Shown: positions 9,634 to 18,124 of the stretch, piece by piece
How positions within the stretch are numbered: position 1 is the first letter of the stretch
How the letters are laid out: every line of letters starts with the position of its first letter
DNA from: an uncultured Flavobacteriales bacterium
GTDB taxonomy: Bacteria; Bacteroidota; Bacteroidia; Flavobacteriales_D; Sanyastnellaceae
Length of the DNA: 64,000 nt
Direction of reading: 5' to 3'
Assembly: GCA_937974555.1 (NCBI GenBank)
Contig: CALJKR010000074.1
Coordinates: 1-64,000 of the forward strand
Position numbers and translations under genes: made by a program
Notes under the pieces: model-generated
The model's input: only the letters and a program-made list of their open reading frames with translations
The model's database searches: none
Told to the model about the DNA's origin: nothing

Positions 9634-10935
9634 TTAAAGTGCACTGAAAACAATATCCAATCCCTTTTTAAATGCGAGTATTGTGCGATCTAAATCTTCT
9701 TTAGAGTGGGCATCAGAGACGAACCCTACCTCATATCCGCTGGGACCGAGATAGACACCTTCTTCTAGCAATGCAGCGTGCAATGGTGCAAAGCGTTTCA
9801 CCTCTTCCGCATTGATTTCTTTCATTGATCTTACAGACTCAGCAAATCCAAATGAAAGCCAGAAGATAGATCCAACAGAGAAAATATGGAAACCGTAGCT
9901 TTTACTCGTTGCATATTCGTTGATTGCCTGTACCAAGTAATCCGTTTTGGCTTTTAGATTTTCGTAAAAACCGGGTTTAAGACATTCCTTCAACTGGGCG
10001 ATTCCCGCAGCCATCGCTACAGGATTCCCGGACAAAGTTCCGGCTTGGTATACAGGCCCTTCAGGAGATACTTTGGACATGATTTTAGCACTGGATGCAT
10101 AAGCGCCTACGGGCATTCCACCGCCGATAATTTTACCAAAAGCCATCACATCGGGTTGAATGCCGTAATATCCAGCTGCACCTTCAAAACCCACCCTGAA
10201 GCCAGAAATAACCTCGTCAAACAAAAGAACGATTCCTTCTTCCGTGCAAATGGTTCTTAGATCTTTCAAAAATTGAACATCTTGAATCAAGAGGCCATTG
10301 TTGGCGGGAATTGGCTCAATGGCCACCACCGCAATTTGATTTTTATATGTTTTTACTGCTTCTTTAACGGCTTCAATGTCGTTCAAAGGAAGCACTATGG
10401 TTTCCTTGGCGTAAGCTTCAGGAATACCGGCGGAATCAGAGGTTCCCAATGTGGCAAGACCACTTCCAGCTTTAACCAAAAGGCTATCTACGTGACCGTG
10501 ATAACAGCCTTCAAATTTGATGATTTTATCTCTTCCAGTATAACCTCTGGCCAATCGAATGGCGCTCATTGCCGCTTCTGTTCCGGAGCTTACGAATCTA
10601 ATCTTCTCAATGAATTTGTGATGGCTAAGAATGAGAGAAGCCAATTCATTTTCGAGTAAGGTGGGTGCTCCAAAACTGCTGCCATTGGCCACGGCCTCAG
10701 ATACAGCAGCCACTACGTTTTTAGGTGCATGTCCCAAGATAAGTGGACCCCAAGAGCAACAATAGTCTATATATTGGTTTCCATCAATGTCCCAAACATG
10801 GGACCCTTGCCCCTTTTGAAAAAAGATGGGACTACCACCAACGGATTTAAAAGCACGTACTGGTGAGTTTACTCCACCAGGAAACAGGCTTTTGGCGATT
10901 TCAAAAGCCGCTTCAGATTTAACTCTGGACCTCAT
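9634..10935 (-). CDS. hemL: Glutamate-1-semialdehyde 2,1-aminomutase
   Basis: HemL isomerises glutamate-1-semialdehyde to 5-aminolevulinate with PLP, the last step of the C5 route to haem. The chosen start is the ATG at 10935, which overlaps the purS stop in an ATGA junction and gives 433 residues beginning MRSRVKSEAAFEIAKSLFPG, the normal N-terminus. A longer frame from 10998 would overlap purS by 67 bases and is rejected. The PLP lysine lies in AFGKIIGGGMPVGAY near residue 267. The substrate-loop phrase GGVNSPVRAF is present near 21-30. It is the last gene of the rimP-hemL transcript unit. Confidence 0.95.
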   Translation of the reverse strand: MRSRVKSEAAFEIAKSLFPGGVNSPVRAFKSVGGSPIFFQKGQGSHVWDIDGNQYIDYCCSWGPLILGHAPKNVVAAVSEAVANGSSFGAPTLLENELASLILSHHKFIEKIRFVSSGTEAAMSAIRLARGYTGRDKIIKFEGCYHGHVDSLLVKAGSGLATLGTSDSAGIPEAYAKETIVLPLNDIEAVKEAVKTYKNQIAVVAIEPIPANNGLLIQDVQFLKDLRTICTEEGIVLLFDEVISGFRVGFEGAAGYYGIQPDVMAFGKIIGGGMPVGAYASSAKIMSKVSPEGPVYQAGTLSGNPVAMAAGIAQLKECLKPGFYENLKAKTDYLVQAINEYATSKSYGFHIFSVGSIFWLSFGFAESVRSMKEINAEEVKRFAPLHAALLEEGVYLGPSGYEVGFVSDAHSKEDLDRTILAFKKGLDIVFSAL

Positions 10936-11186
10936 CCTATTTGCTCGATGCTGAAATGGTATTGTTCCATGATGGCATTGCAAAGCAATTTTTGACAAGC
11001 TTGATCAACCATTTCATGGGCTTTTTCTGCTGATTCAGCGTCCAACCACAAGGTCATGTGTTTGCCGATACGAACATTACTGATTGAAGACAATCCCAGG
11101 TTCACCATGGATGATGTAACCGCTTTTCCTTGTGGATCAAGTAATGCCTCCAATGGCATTACGTCTACTTCTGCTTTGAATTTCAT
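10932..11186 (-). CDS. purS: Phosphoribosylformylglycinamidine synthase subunit PurS
   Basis: PurS is the small bridging subunit of the PurS-PurQ-PurL FGAM synthase complex of purine synthesis. The 84-residue length and the phrases MKFKAEVDVMPLEALLDPQG and GKAVTSSMVNLGLSSISNVR are typical. It overlaps pssA by four bases upstream and hemL by four bases downstream, so translation of the three is probably coupled. No purQ or purL lies nearby. Confidence 0.9.
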   Translation of the reverse strand: MKFKAEVDVMPLEALLDPQGKAVTSSMVNLGLSSISNVRIGKHMTLWLDAESAEKAHEMVDQACQKLLCNAIMEQYHFSIEQIG

Positions 11187-11866
11187 GACGATATTTTTTT
11201 ATAATAAGACAATGACAAAATTAAATACACCGCCATTACACCAATCAATCCAACATAAATGGATTTAAAAAAGAAATAACCCATTCCAATAATCAAAAGA
11301 GAGGAGAGGAGTAGGATCCAGATAATCTCTTGTCCTTTCCATCCCAAGCCCTTGAATTTTAGACTAAGTAAAGGAGTAGTGGACACCATGAGAAGTGTAG
11401 TTAAAGCGATTAAGAAATAAACCAATGGTACAGGAATTTCAATGTAGCTAGCATTGGCTAACCCCGTGATGCCCATCCAAATCATGGCGTTGGAGGGAAC
11501 AGGGAGTCCTTTGAAATGGCCACTTGAATTGGCGGGATCTAAATTAAAACGAGCCAAACGATAGGCTGCTCCAGCGGCGATTAGAAAGGGTAAAAAACTA
11601 TTGATTCCAGAATGTGGTAGCAGGTGATAGGCCCAAATACTTGGAACAACACCAAAAGAAACAACATCAGCTAACGAATCTAATTGTCCACCCAAAGGTG
11701 AAGAAACATGAAGCAATCGCGCAGCAAAACCATCAAAGAAATCAAGAATGGCGGCGCCAATTACACAATAAATGCTGAGAAGCGGATAATCAGGTAGAAA
11801 AAGAATAGCCCAACAGCCCAATATTAGGTTGCCTAATGTTATGCCGTTGGGAATCCAAGATTTCAT
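11183..11866 (-). CDS. pssA: CDP-diacylglycerol--serine O-phosphatidyltransferase
   Basis: This integral membrane enzyme makes phosphatidylserine, the precursor of phosphatidylethanolamine. The protein has 227 residues and about seven hydrophobic segments. The CDP-alcohol phosphatidyltransferase motif DG(x2)AR(x8)G(x3)D(x3)D is seen with D45, G46, R50, G59, D63 and D67. The start codon overlaps the last base of the infB frame. It lies between infB and purS in one minus-strand unit. Confidence 0.92.
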   Translation of the reverse strand: MKSWIPNGITLGNLILGCWAILFLPDYPLLSIYCVIGAAILDFFDGFAARLLHVSSPLGGQLDSLADVVSFGVVPSIWAYHLLPHSGINSFLPFLIAAGAAYRLARFNLDPANSSGHFKGLPVPSNAMIWMGITGLANASYIEIPVPLVYFLIALTTLLMVSTTPLLSLKFKGLGWKGQEIIWILLLSSLLIIGMGYFFFKSIYVGLIGVMAVYLILSLSYYKKISS

Positions 11867-14688
11867 TAAAGTGTTTGCTTAACTTCTACCTCTTCAAATG
11901 CCTCCACGATATCTCCTTCACGGATGTCGTTAAACTTATCAATGTTCAATCCGCACTCATAACCTTTGGTTACATCTTTAACATCGTCTTTGAAACGCTT
12001 TAAAGAGCCCAAGTTACCCGAGTACATCACGATACCATCGCGTATGATTCGAACTTTATTGTTGCGGTTGATTTTTCCATCTTGAACGTAGCAACCGGCG
12101 ATGGTTCCCACCTTGGAAATTTTAAAGGTCTCACGGATTTCGGCAGTACCCACCACTTTCTCTTCGATTTTAGCAGAGAGCATACCTTCCATGGCTTCTT
12201 TGATTTCTTCGATGGCCTTGTAGATGATGCTGTATTGACGGATTTGAATCTCTTCTGCTTCGGCCAATTTACGAGCACCGGTGCTGGGTCTAACTTGGAA
12301 ACCAACGATGATGGCATCAGAAGCTGAGGCCAACAAAACATCACTTTCAGAGATTTGTCCAACCCCTTTGTGAACGATGCTCACTTGTACTTTGTCTGTG
12401 GATAGTTTTTGCAAGCTATCTACCAATGCTTCTACTGAGCCATCCACGTCACCTTTGACAATCAAATTCAATTCTTTGAAATCTCCCAAAGCAATACGAC
12501 GACCAATTTCTTCGATGGTCAAATGTTTCTTGGTTCGAACGCTTTGTTCACGTTGCAATTGTTGACGTTTGGTGGCAATTTCACGAGCCTCTCTTTCATC
12601 TTCAAATGCATAGAATTTATCTCCAGCATTGGGCGCTCCTTCAAATCCGAGGATCGATACAGGTGTTGCGGGCCCGGCTTCTTCAATTTTTTGACCACGC
12701 TCATTGAACATGGCACGAACACGTCCGCTCCATTGACCGGCCAAAATGGGATCTCCAATGCGCATAGTTCCAGATGAAACCAAGCAAGTAGTGACAAATC
12801 CACGGCCTTTGTCCAACGAGGCTTCAATGATGGTACCATTGGCGCGTTTGTTTGGATTGGCTTTCAAATCCAACATCTCTGCTTCAAGAACAACTTTCTC
12901 CAATAGCTTGTCGATGTTCAATCCTTTTTTGGCTGCAATTTCTTGAGATTGGAATTTTCCTCCCCATTCTTCAACCAAAATATTCATGGCCGAAAGTTGT
13001 TCGCGAATGCGATCGGGGTTGGCTTCCGGCTTATCAATTTTATTGTAAGCAAAGATCATCGGTACACCCGCTGCTTGCGCGTGAGAGATGGCTTCTTTGG
13101 TTTGCGGCATTACGTTGTCATCCGCTGCAATGACGATGATGGCCAAGTCAGTCACCTGGGCTCCACGTGCACGCATGGCTGTGAAAGCCTCGTGACCAGG
13201 AGTATCGATGAATGTAATTTGTTTTCCGTTGGGAAGCTTGACGCTGTATGCACCCATGTGCTGGGTGATTCCACCCGCTTCACCGGCAACCACGTTGGCT
13301 TTACGGATAAAGTCAAGCAAAGAGGTTTTACCATGGTCAACGTGACCCATTACGGTAACTACCGGTGGACGAGTCACCATTGAATCTTCGGTATCTGCTT
13401 CCTCAAATGAAGATTCAGATACTTCAGCGCTAACAAATTGAATTTCAAATCCAAATTCTTCAGCGATGATTTGAATCGTTTCTGCATCCAACCTTTGGTT
13501 GATTGAAGCAAAAATACCCAACTGCATACACGCAGCGATAATTTCTGTGGGTTGGCGATTCATCATGGTAGCCAATTCAGATACCGTAACGAACTCCGTT
13601 AATTTTAGAATTGCATTTTCTTCCGCTTCGCGAATACGCTTTTCTTCAAACTTTCTGGCTTGTTGATCACGTTTATCACGACGATTTTTGGAAGCTTTTG
13701 ATTTCCCTTGACCACCCAAACGCGCCAAAGTTTCTTTGATCTTGTTTTGGATGTCTTGCTCACTCATTGGGGGCTTTGGTCCGGCTGCTTGTCCGGGTCT
13801 GTTTTGCCCTGTGTGTCCACCAGGTCGATTTTGATTGCGCTTGTCAATCTCTTGTTGACGGGTGATGTCCACTTTGGAAACGCGCTTGCGTTTGCGTTTC
13901 TCTTTGTTGTCATCATTGGCCTTTTGCTCAGGTTTTTTCTTTTCTTGTTCTACAGGTAGAACAATTTTTCCCATCACTTTTGGGCCTGTTAATCTTTCGA
14001 CATTGACACGGATCAATTCTTTCTCTTCTGGAACTACGGGTGCTGGAGTTTCAACAATGGGTGTTTCTACAACCGCTTCTGCGGTTGGTTCTACCGCAGC
14101 AACCGGGGTCTCCACTTTCTCTTCTGTGTCCTTCTTGCTCTTGGCCTTTGCAGGTTTTTCTTCCGGTGCAGCAGGCGTTTCTTTCTTCTTCTTGCCTCTT
14201 CCCGATTGAATGGTAGAAAGATCAATCTTCCCAACAATCTTCACTTCGTTTTGACCTTCAGATTTCTCTTCTGGAACGACTTCCTCAACAACAGGTGTTG
14301 GTGCTTCACTTGGCGCATCCTCGGAGGCACTTACAGGTGCATCCAATACACTGGTTGAAGATTCAGGGCGTTTTCTTTTGAATTGCGATAAATCAATCTC
14401 TTGACTTTCTTCTTCGGTACTATCCGTTTTCTTTTTGGAGTCTTGGATAGTAATCGTCTCGCGAGATTCTTTGTATTTGGTAGCAACAGCCTTGGTTTTT
14501 TCCTTGGCTTGTTGGTCTCCAGCGAACTCTGCAAGAAGAACATCATATACCTCCGCCTCAATTTTGGCCATGGGGTTATTTTCAATTGAGAATCCTTTTT
14601 TGGCCAAGAATTCGACAATCGTGTCCTTACTCACATTAAGTTGAGTAGCTGCTTTTCCTAATCGTTGCGGTCCCTTTGTTTCTGACAT
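11866..14688 (-). CDS. infB: Translation initiation factor IF-2
   Basis: IF-2 is the GTPase that places initiator tRNA on the 30S subunit and drives subunit joining. The 940-residue protein has an N-terminal IF2_N-like helical segment (residues 1-55). A long low-complexity Lys/Glu/Pro/Val-rich linker runs to about residue 330. The G domain starts near 440 with GHVDHGKTSLLDFIR, DTPGHEAFT and NKIDKPEAN. Beta-barrel and IF2 C-domains follow. The long charged linker is common in Bacteroidota IF-2. The gene lies 59 bases downstream of nusA in the conserved rimP-nusA-infB order. Confidence 0.97.
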   Translation of the reverse strand: MSETKGPQRLGKAATQLNVSKDTIVEFLAKKGFSIENNPMAKIEAEVYDVLLAEFAGDQQAKEKTKAVATKYKESRETITIQDSKKKTDSTEEESQEIDLSQFKRKRPESSTSVLDAPVSASEDAPSEAPTPVVEEVVPEEKSEGQNEVKIVGKIDLSTIQSGRGKKKKETPAAPEEKPAKAKSKKDTEEKVETPVAAVEPTAEAVVETPIVETPAPVVPEEKELIRVNVERLTGPKVMGKIVLPVEQEKKKPEQKANDDNKEKRKRKRVSKVDITRQQEIDKRNQNRPGGHTGQNRPGQAAGPKPPMSEQDIQNKIKETLARLGGQGKSKASKNRRDKRDQQARKFEEKRIREAEENAILKLTEFVTVSELATMMNRQPTEIIAACMQLGIFASINQRLDAETIQIIAEEFGFEIQFVSAEVSESSFEEADTEDSMVTRPPVVTVMGHVDHGKTSLLDFIRKANVVAGEAGGITQHMGAYSVKLPNGKQITFIDTPGHEAFTAMRARGAQVTDLAIIVIAADDNVMPQTKEAISHAQAAGVPMIFAYNKIDKPEANPDRIREQLSAMNILVEEWGGKFQSQEIAAKKGLNIDKLLEKVVLEAEMLDLKANPNKRANGTIIEASLDKGRGFVTTCLVSSGTMRIGDPILAGQWSGRVRAMFNERGQKIEEAGPATPVSILGFEGAPNAGDKFYAFEDEREAREIATKRQQLQREQSVRTKKHLTIEEIGRRIALGDFKELNLIVKGDVDGSVEALVDSLQKLSTDKVQVSIVHKGVGQISESDVLLASASDAIIVGFQVRPSTGARKLAEAEEIQIRQYSIIYKAIEEIKEAMEGMLSAKIEEKVVGTAEIRETFKISKVGTIAGCYVQDGKINRNNKVRIIRDGIVMYSGNLGSLKRFKDDVKDVTKGYECGLNIDKFNDIREGDIVEAFEEVEVKQTL

Positions 14689-14747
14689 CTGATTTTTTTC
14701 TTATTAAAACTTTTCTTTCCCCTCAACCCTATTGTAACGTTGGAGTT

Positions 14748-15983
14748 TTATTCAAACTCAGAGCGCAAAATTTGTAAAACTTCATCGATGGTTTCCTCTT
14801 CCAAATCTGTTCTTCTAACCAACTCTTCTTTCGATAAATCCAATACGGCACGTGCTGTATCGCAGCCCACTGACTTTAATTCGTCAATGATCCAGCTGTC
14901 GATTTCATCTGCAAATTCTTCCAAATCCACATCATCCAAATCGGCCTCTGTTTCGCGGTAAACATCAATTTCAAATCCGCACAAGCGACCCGCAAGACGG
15001 ATGTTGTGACCTCCTTTACCAATGGCCAAAGACACTTGGTCTGGTTTCAAGAACACGTCTGCTTTTTTGTTTTCTTTGTCCAAGGTGATGGAACTTACTT
15101 TGGCGGGTGCCAATGCTCTTGAAATCAAAAGTTGCTCATTGGTGGTGTATTGGATCACATCAATATTTTCATTGCGTAATTCACGGACGATTCCATGAAT
15201 ACGAGATCCTTTCATACCTACGCAAGCACCCACTGGGTCGATGCGGTCATCATAGCTTTCTACGGCTACTTTGGCGCGCTCACCGGGTTCGCGAACAATA
15301 TTTTTGATTGTAATCAATCCGTCAAATACCTCGGGAACCTCTTGCTCAAACAATTTCTCTAAGAATTCAGGAGCAGTACGAGACAAGATAATTTGAGGGG
15401 TGTTTCCGCGCATTTCCACTTTAGAAACCACGGCACGCAATGTGTCGCCTTTTTTGTAGAAATCAGCAGGGATTTGTTGCTCTTTGGGTAAGATCAATTC
15501 GTTGTTCTCATCGTCCAACACCAAGATTTCTTTTTTCCAAACTTGATAAACTTCACCTGAAATAATCTCTCCAACACGCTCACGGTATTTTTGATAGATG
15601 TGATCTTTTTCCATCTCGATAATACGAGAAGTCAAGTTCTGGCGCATGGCCAAAACATTGCGACGACCAAAATCTTCGATTCGGATTTCCTCAATCAATT
15701 CTTCTCCCACTTCCAAATCAGGAACAGATTTGCGGGCCATGCTCACTTCAATTTGAGCAACCTCATCTTCTAACTCGCCATCGGGCACAATTTCACGGGT
15801 TCTCCAAATCTCCAAGTCACCACGCTCAGCGTTGATGATAATGTCAAAACCATCTTCTGCTCCCCATCTTTTGAGGATCATGTTGCGGAAAACATCCGCC
15901 AAAATGTTGGTTACCGTTTCGCGGTCGATATTCTTGAATTCTTTGAATTCACCGAAAGATTCTAAAAGGTTTACGCCTTTCAT
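14748..15983 (-). CDS. nusA: Transcription termination/antitermination factor NusA
   Basis: NusA binds RNA polymerase and modulates pausing, termination and antitermination. The 411-residue protein has the N-terminal polymerase-binding domain (to about 125), an S1 domain (GEVYQVWKKEILVLDDENN near 140) and KH domains (VGACVGMKGSRIHGIVREL near 250, SLAIGKGGHNIRLAGRL near 320). A short acidic C-terminal helical segment follows, shorter than the E. coli repeats. It lies 12 bases downstream of rimP. A hairpin in the operon leader could be a target of NusA feedback. Confidence 0.96.
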   Translation of the reverse strand: MKGVNLLESFGEFKEFKNIDRETVTNILADVFRNMILKRWGAEDGFDIIINAERGDLEIWRTREIVPDGELEDEVAQIEVSMARKSVPDLEVGEELIEEIRIEDFGRRNVLAMRQNLTSRIIEMEKDHIYQKYRERVGEIISGEVYQVWKKEILVLDDENNELILPKEQQIPADFYKKGDTLRAVVSKVEMRGNTPQIILSRTAPEFLEKLFEQEVPEVFDGLITIKNIVREPGERAKVAVESYDDRIDPVGACVGMKGSRIHGIVRELRNENIDVIQYTTNEQLLISRALAPAKVSSITLDKENKKADVFLKPDQVSLAIGKGGHNIRLAGRLCGFEIDVYRETEADLDDVDLEEFADEIDSWIIDELKSVGCDTARAVLDLSKEELVRRTDLEEETIDEVLQILRSEFE

Positions 15984-15995
15984 AGGACTTAATTT

Positions 15996-16463
15996 TTATT
16001 TGAAGCTAATCGTTATTTTGGTTTCTTTTATTTCAGCGTAGGGCAGTACCACTTGTTTTTCTACCCATTGCTTGGTTTTTTTTCCAGGTACAATTTCTTT
16101 TTCACGGAAATCAACTTGAATATGTTCTTCGTTGGCCAAAGTCATTTGCCCTTCGATTTTTTTGCCGTCGATGGTTTTAATCGCAACATTGCGTCCCACA
16201 TTTTTAAAATATTGACGTTTCACCAAAAGGGGTTTTCCCACTCCTGGAGATGAAACTTCCAAAGAGAAATCTTCCACCTCGCGATCCAAGGATCCTTCCA
16301 CTGCGCGACTTACTTTTTTACAATCGTCAATGGTTAATCCACTGTCTTTATCAACAAGTACCTCAATTGCATTGCCTGGATTTACTTGAATATCCACAAT
16401 AAATAAATCTGAATCCTCCAAAAGGGGGGCGATAAATGAAGCGACTGTTTCCTTGGTAATCAT
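15996..16463 (-). CDS. rimP: Ribosome maturation factor RimP
   Basis: RimP helps assemble the 30S subunit. From the ATG at 16463 the protein has 155 residues, starting MITKETVASFIAPLLEDSDL. An ATG at 16475 would add only MLNI. The phrase DREVEDFSLEVSSPGVGKPL is the RimP signature. It is the first gene of the rimP-nusA-infB-pssA-purS-hemL unit, and its leader contains a terminator-like hairpin. Confidence 0.94.
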   Translation of the reverse strand: MITKETVASFIAPLLEDSDLFIVDIQVNPGNAIEVLVDKDSGLTIDDCKKVSRAVEGSLDREVEDFSLEVSSPGVGKPLLVKRQYFKNVGRNVAIKTIDGKKIEGQMTLANEEHIQVDFREKEIVPGKKTKQWVEKQVVLPYAEIKETKITISFK

Positions 16464-16473
16464 AATATTTAGC

Positions 16474-16503
16474 AAAAGAAAGAGGGGCTTCCACCCCTCT
16501 GTT
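16474..16503 (-). promoter_or_regulatory. Terminator-like hairpin in the rimP-nusA-infB leader (possible attenuator)
   Basis: On the minus strand AGAGGGGT-GGAA-GCCCCTCT (16500-16481) is followed by TTCTTTT. It lies between the consensus promoter (16522-16551) and the rimP start (16463), so it would form in the leader RNA of this operon. The structure is seen; the regulatory role is inferred. Confidence 0.55.
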
Positions 16504-16521
16504 ACTCTCTCAAATGCAGTG

Positions 16522-16551
16522 CAAAGATAGGCTAAGTCTTTAATTGTACAA
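16522..16551 (-). promoter_or_regulatory. Consensus Bacteroidota promoter of the rimP operon
   Basis: Read on the minus strand: TTG (16551-16549), exactly 19 bases, then TATCTTTG (16529-16522). Both boxes match the TTG-N19-TAnnTTTG consensus without mismatch. Confidence 0.75.
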
Positions 16552-16582
16552 AACTTAATTTCATTTTGACGTTGCCTTGGGT

Positions 16583-16590
16583 TAAATTTG
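16583..16590 (+). promoter_or_regulatory. Possible -7 box of the MopE-type gene
   Basis: TAAATTTG matches TAnnTTTG and ends five bases before the ATG at 16596. A TTG at 16566-16568 is only 14 bases upstream, so the -33 element is weak. Confidence 0.35.
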
Positions 16591-16595
16591 AAATT

Positions 16596-17525
16596 ATGCG
16601 TTTATTGATTTTAGCGACTTCTATTTTTATGGTCTCTGTTATGCAGGGACAGACCTGTCTTTTTTATTTGGACAATGATATGGATGGGTATGGGGATGAT
16701 TTCAATTTCACAGAAGGGCCATGTGACTTGGTTCCCCCAGGCACAACGCTGACACCCGGGGACTGCGATGATTTTAATGCAGGAGTGAACCCCTCCGCCG
16801 TAGAGGTATGCAATTACATTGATGACAATTGCAATGGAGGTGAGATTGATGAGTTTGTTCAGTTGAGTTTTTATCAAGATGCTGATTTGGACGGCTATGG
16901 GGATGCCAATGTATTAATTGTGGAATGCTTTGAGCAGCCAGGCTTGGTATCGAACATGGACGATTGCGACGACAATTTGGTGACTTTCCAAGATTTGGAT
17001 ATGGATGGATGGGGTTCAACGATTCCCGACCCCTGCGGAGTGGACAATGCATTGGATTGTAATGACAATACTTCCAGTGTCCAAGAGGCTTCATTATTTT
17101 ATGAAGATCAAGATGGTGATGGCTATGGCAATCCGGATATGTCCATTTATTTATGTGAATCTCAGACAGGATTTATTCCAGATGGTACAGATTGCGATGA
17201 TCTCAACCCCGATGTGCATCCCAATGCAGTGGATATTGCAGGCAATGACGTGGATGAAAATTGTGATGGCCTCGATGGTGTAGGAATTGCGGAGTCACCC
17301 ATGACAAGCATTGAAATCTGGCCCAATCCAATGCAGGATGTTCTGCATATTGAAATCCCTACTGCAGGTACCTTGATGGTGACAAACTTGCAAGGACAAT
17401 GGATGTTAGAAATACCCGTTTTTGCAGGGGTTAATCCATTGCAATTGGATTTGGAGCCAGGCTACTATTGGGCAATCATTAAAACTGCACAAGGGCAGTG
17501 GTCAAGAAAGGTGTGTAAATTGTAA
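16596..17525 (+). CDS. Secreted MopE-type metal-binding repeat protein with T9SS sorting domain
   Basis: This 309-residue protein starts with a signal peptide (MRLLILATSIFMVSVMQGQ). The mature part carries Asp/Asn/Cys-rich repeats of the MopE (putative metal-binding motif) type: YLDNDMDGYGDD, DCDDFNAGVNPSAVEVCNYI, DDNCNGGEID, then DADLDGYGDA, DQDGDGYGNP and DCDDLNPDVHPNAVDIAG. These resemble calcium-binding thrombospondin type 3 repeats. The last 70 residues (IEIWPNPMQDVLHIEIP to the final KVCKL) look like a T9SS type A sorting domain. It is probably exported to the cell surface. It ends two bases before the convergent gldD. Its function beyond metal binding is unknown. The same repeats occur in the large protein at 26400-30287. 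Confidence 0.8.
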   Translation: MRLLILATSIFMVSVMQGQTCLFYLDNDMDGYGDDFNFTEGPCDLVPPGTTLTPGDCDDFNAGVNPSAVEVCNYIDDNCNGGEIDEFVQLSFYQDADLDGYGDANVLIVECFEQPGLVSNMDDCDDNLVTFQDLDMDGWGSTIPDPCGVDNALDCNDNTSSVQEASLFYEDQDGDGYGNPDMSIYLCESQTGFIPDGTDCDDLNPDVHPNAVDIAGNDVDENCDGLDGVGIAESPMTSIEIWPNPMQDVLHIEIPTAGTLMVTNLQGQWMLEIPVFAGVNPLQLDLEPGYYWAIIKTAQGQWSRKVCKL

Positions 17526-17527
17526 TA

Positions 17528-18124
17528 TTACTTTTTCCAAGTAAGATTCTCAGTCAGATATTGTATGTCTCTGGCGATGTATTGGTAAACGGGTGCAATA
17601 GAGTCTGGATTGGGCGCTGTTTCAAAGTACAACGCGCATCTTAAAAATTTGCTTGTGCTGTCTGTTAAAAACAACTGCAGCGGAGATGCTGCTTCACCTT
17701 CAATTCGATATTGAATTCCAAATACATTTCGCTCGGGGAAGTCAATCATTTCGCGCTCAATTGCACTTGCCTTCATCTCATGTTTAGAGGCAAATGTGTA
17801 AGCATCAGCTACCAATTGATCAATGTTGTTTTTGACGGACAGAAATGTACAATGCACTCGGGCTTTTAATCTGGGGTAGTAAATGTTGAAACGACACGAA
17901 TCTGGATTTTGTTTTTTATCCAACATTTCTACTTTGGCAAATGCAGATACAGGAATGGAAAACGGAGCTACGGGTGAAAAGGAACGATAATCGTGATTGG
18001 GTAAATCAATTCTGAAATATCCTTTGGGTTTGGGAAAGGTTGTTTCAGGTTCTTTCATCAGAAAATAAAATAAAGACGAGACCAATCCCAGGAATATCAC
18101 TGCGATGATGAATATTTTTTTCAT
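17528..18124 (-). CDS. gldD: Gliding motility protein GldD
   Basis: GldD is a periplasmic/membrane-linked protein needed for gliding and T9SS function in Flavobacterium johnsoniae. The 198-residue length, the phrase FPKPKGYFRIDLPNHDY near residue 31 and the position after gldE support the call. In the family GldD is normally a lipoprotein. Here the N-terminal hydrophobic segment (IAVIFLGLVSSLFYFLM) has no cysteine, so there is no lipobox and it would be a membrane anchor or signal peptide. The start overlaps the gldE stop by four bases (ATGA). Confidence 0.87.
   Translation of the reverse strand: MKKIFIIAVIFLGLVSSLFYFLMKEPETTFPKPKGYFRIDLPNHDYRSFSPVAPFSIPVSAFAKVEMLDKKQNPDSCRFNIYYPRLKARVHCTFLSVKNNIDQLVADAYTFASKHEMKASAIEREMIDFPERNVFGIQYRIEGEAASPLQLFLTDSTSKFLRCALYFETAPNPDSIAPVYQYIARDIQYLTENLTWKK

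Noticed and set aside
10936..10998. Longer start for hemL
   Set aside because: It would overlap purS by over 60 bases; the ATGA junction start gives the normal HemL N-terminus.
12943..13383. Open frame of 146 codons on the plus strand
   Set aside because: It is a shadow of the infB G domain region and has no protein-like pattern.
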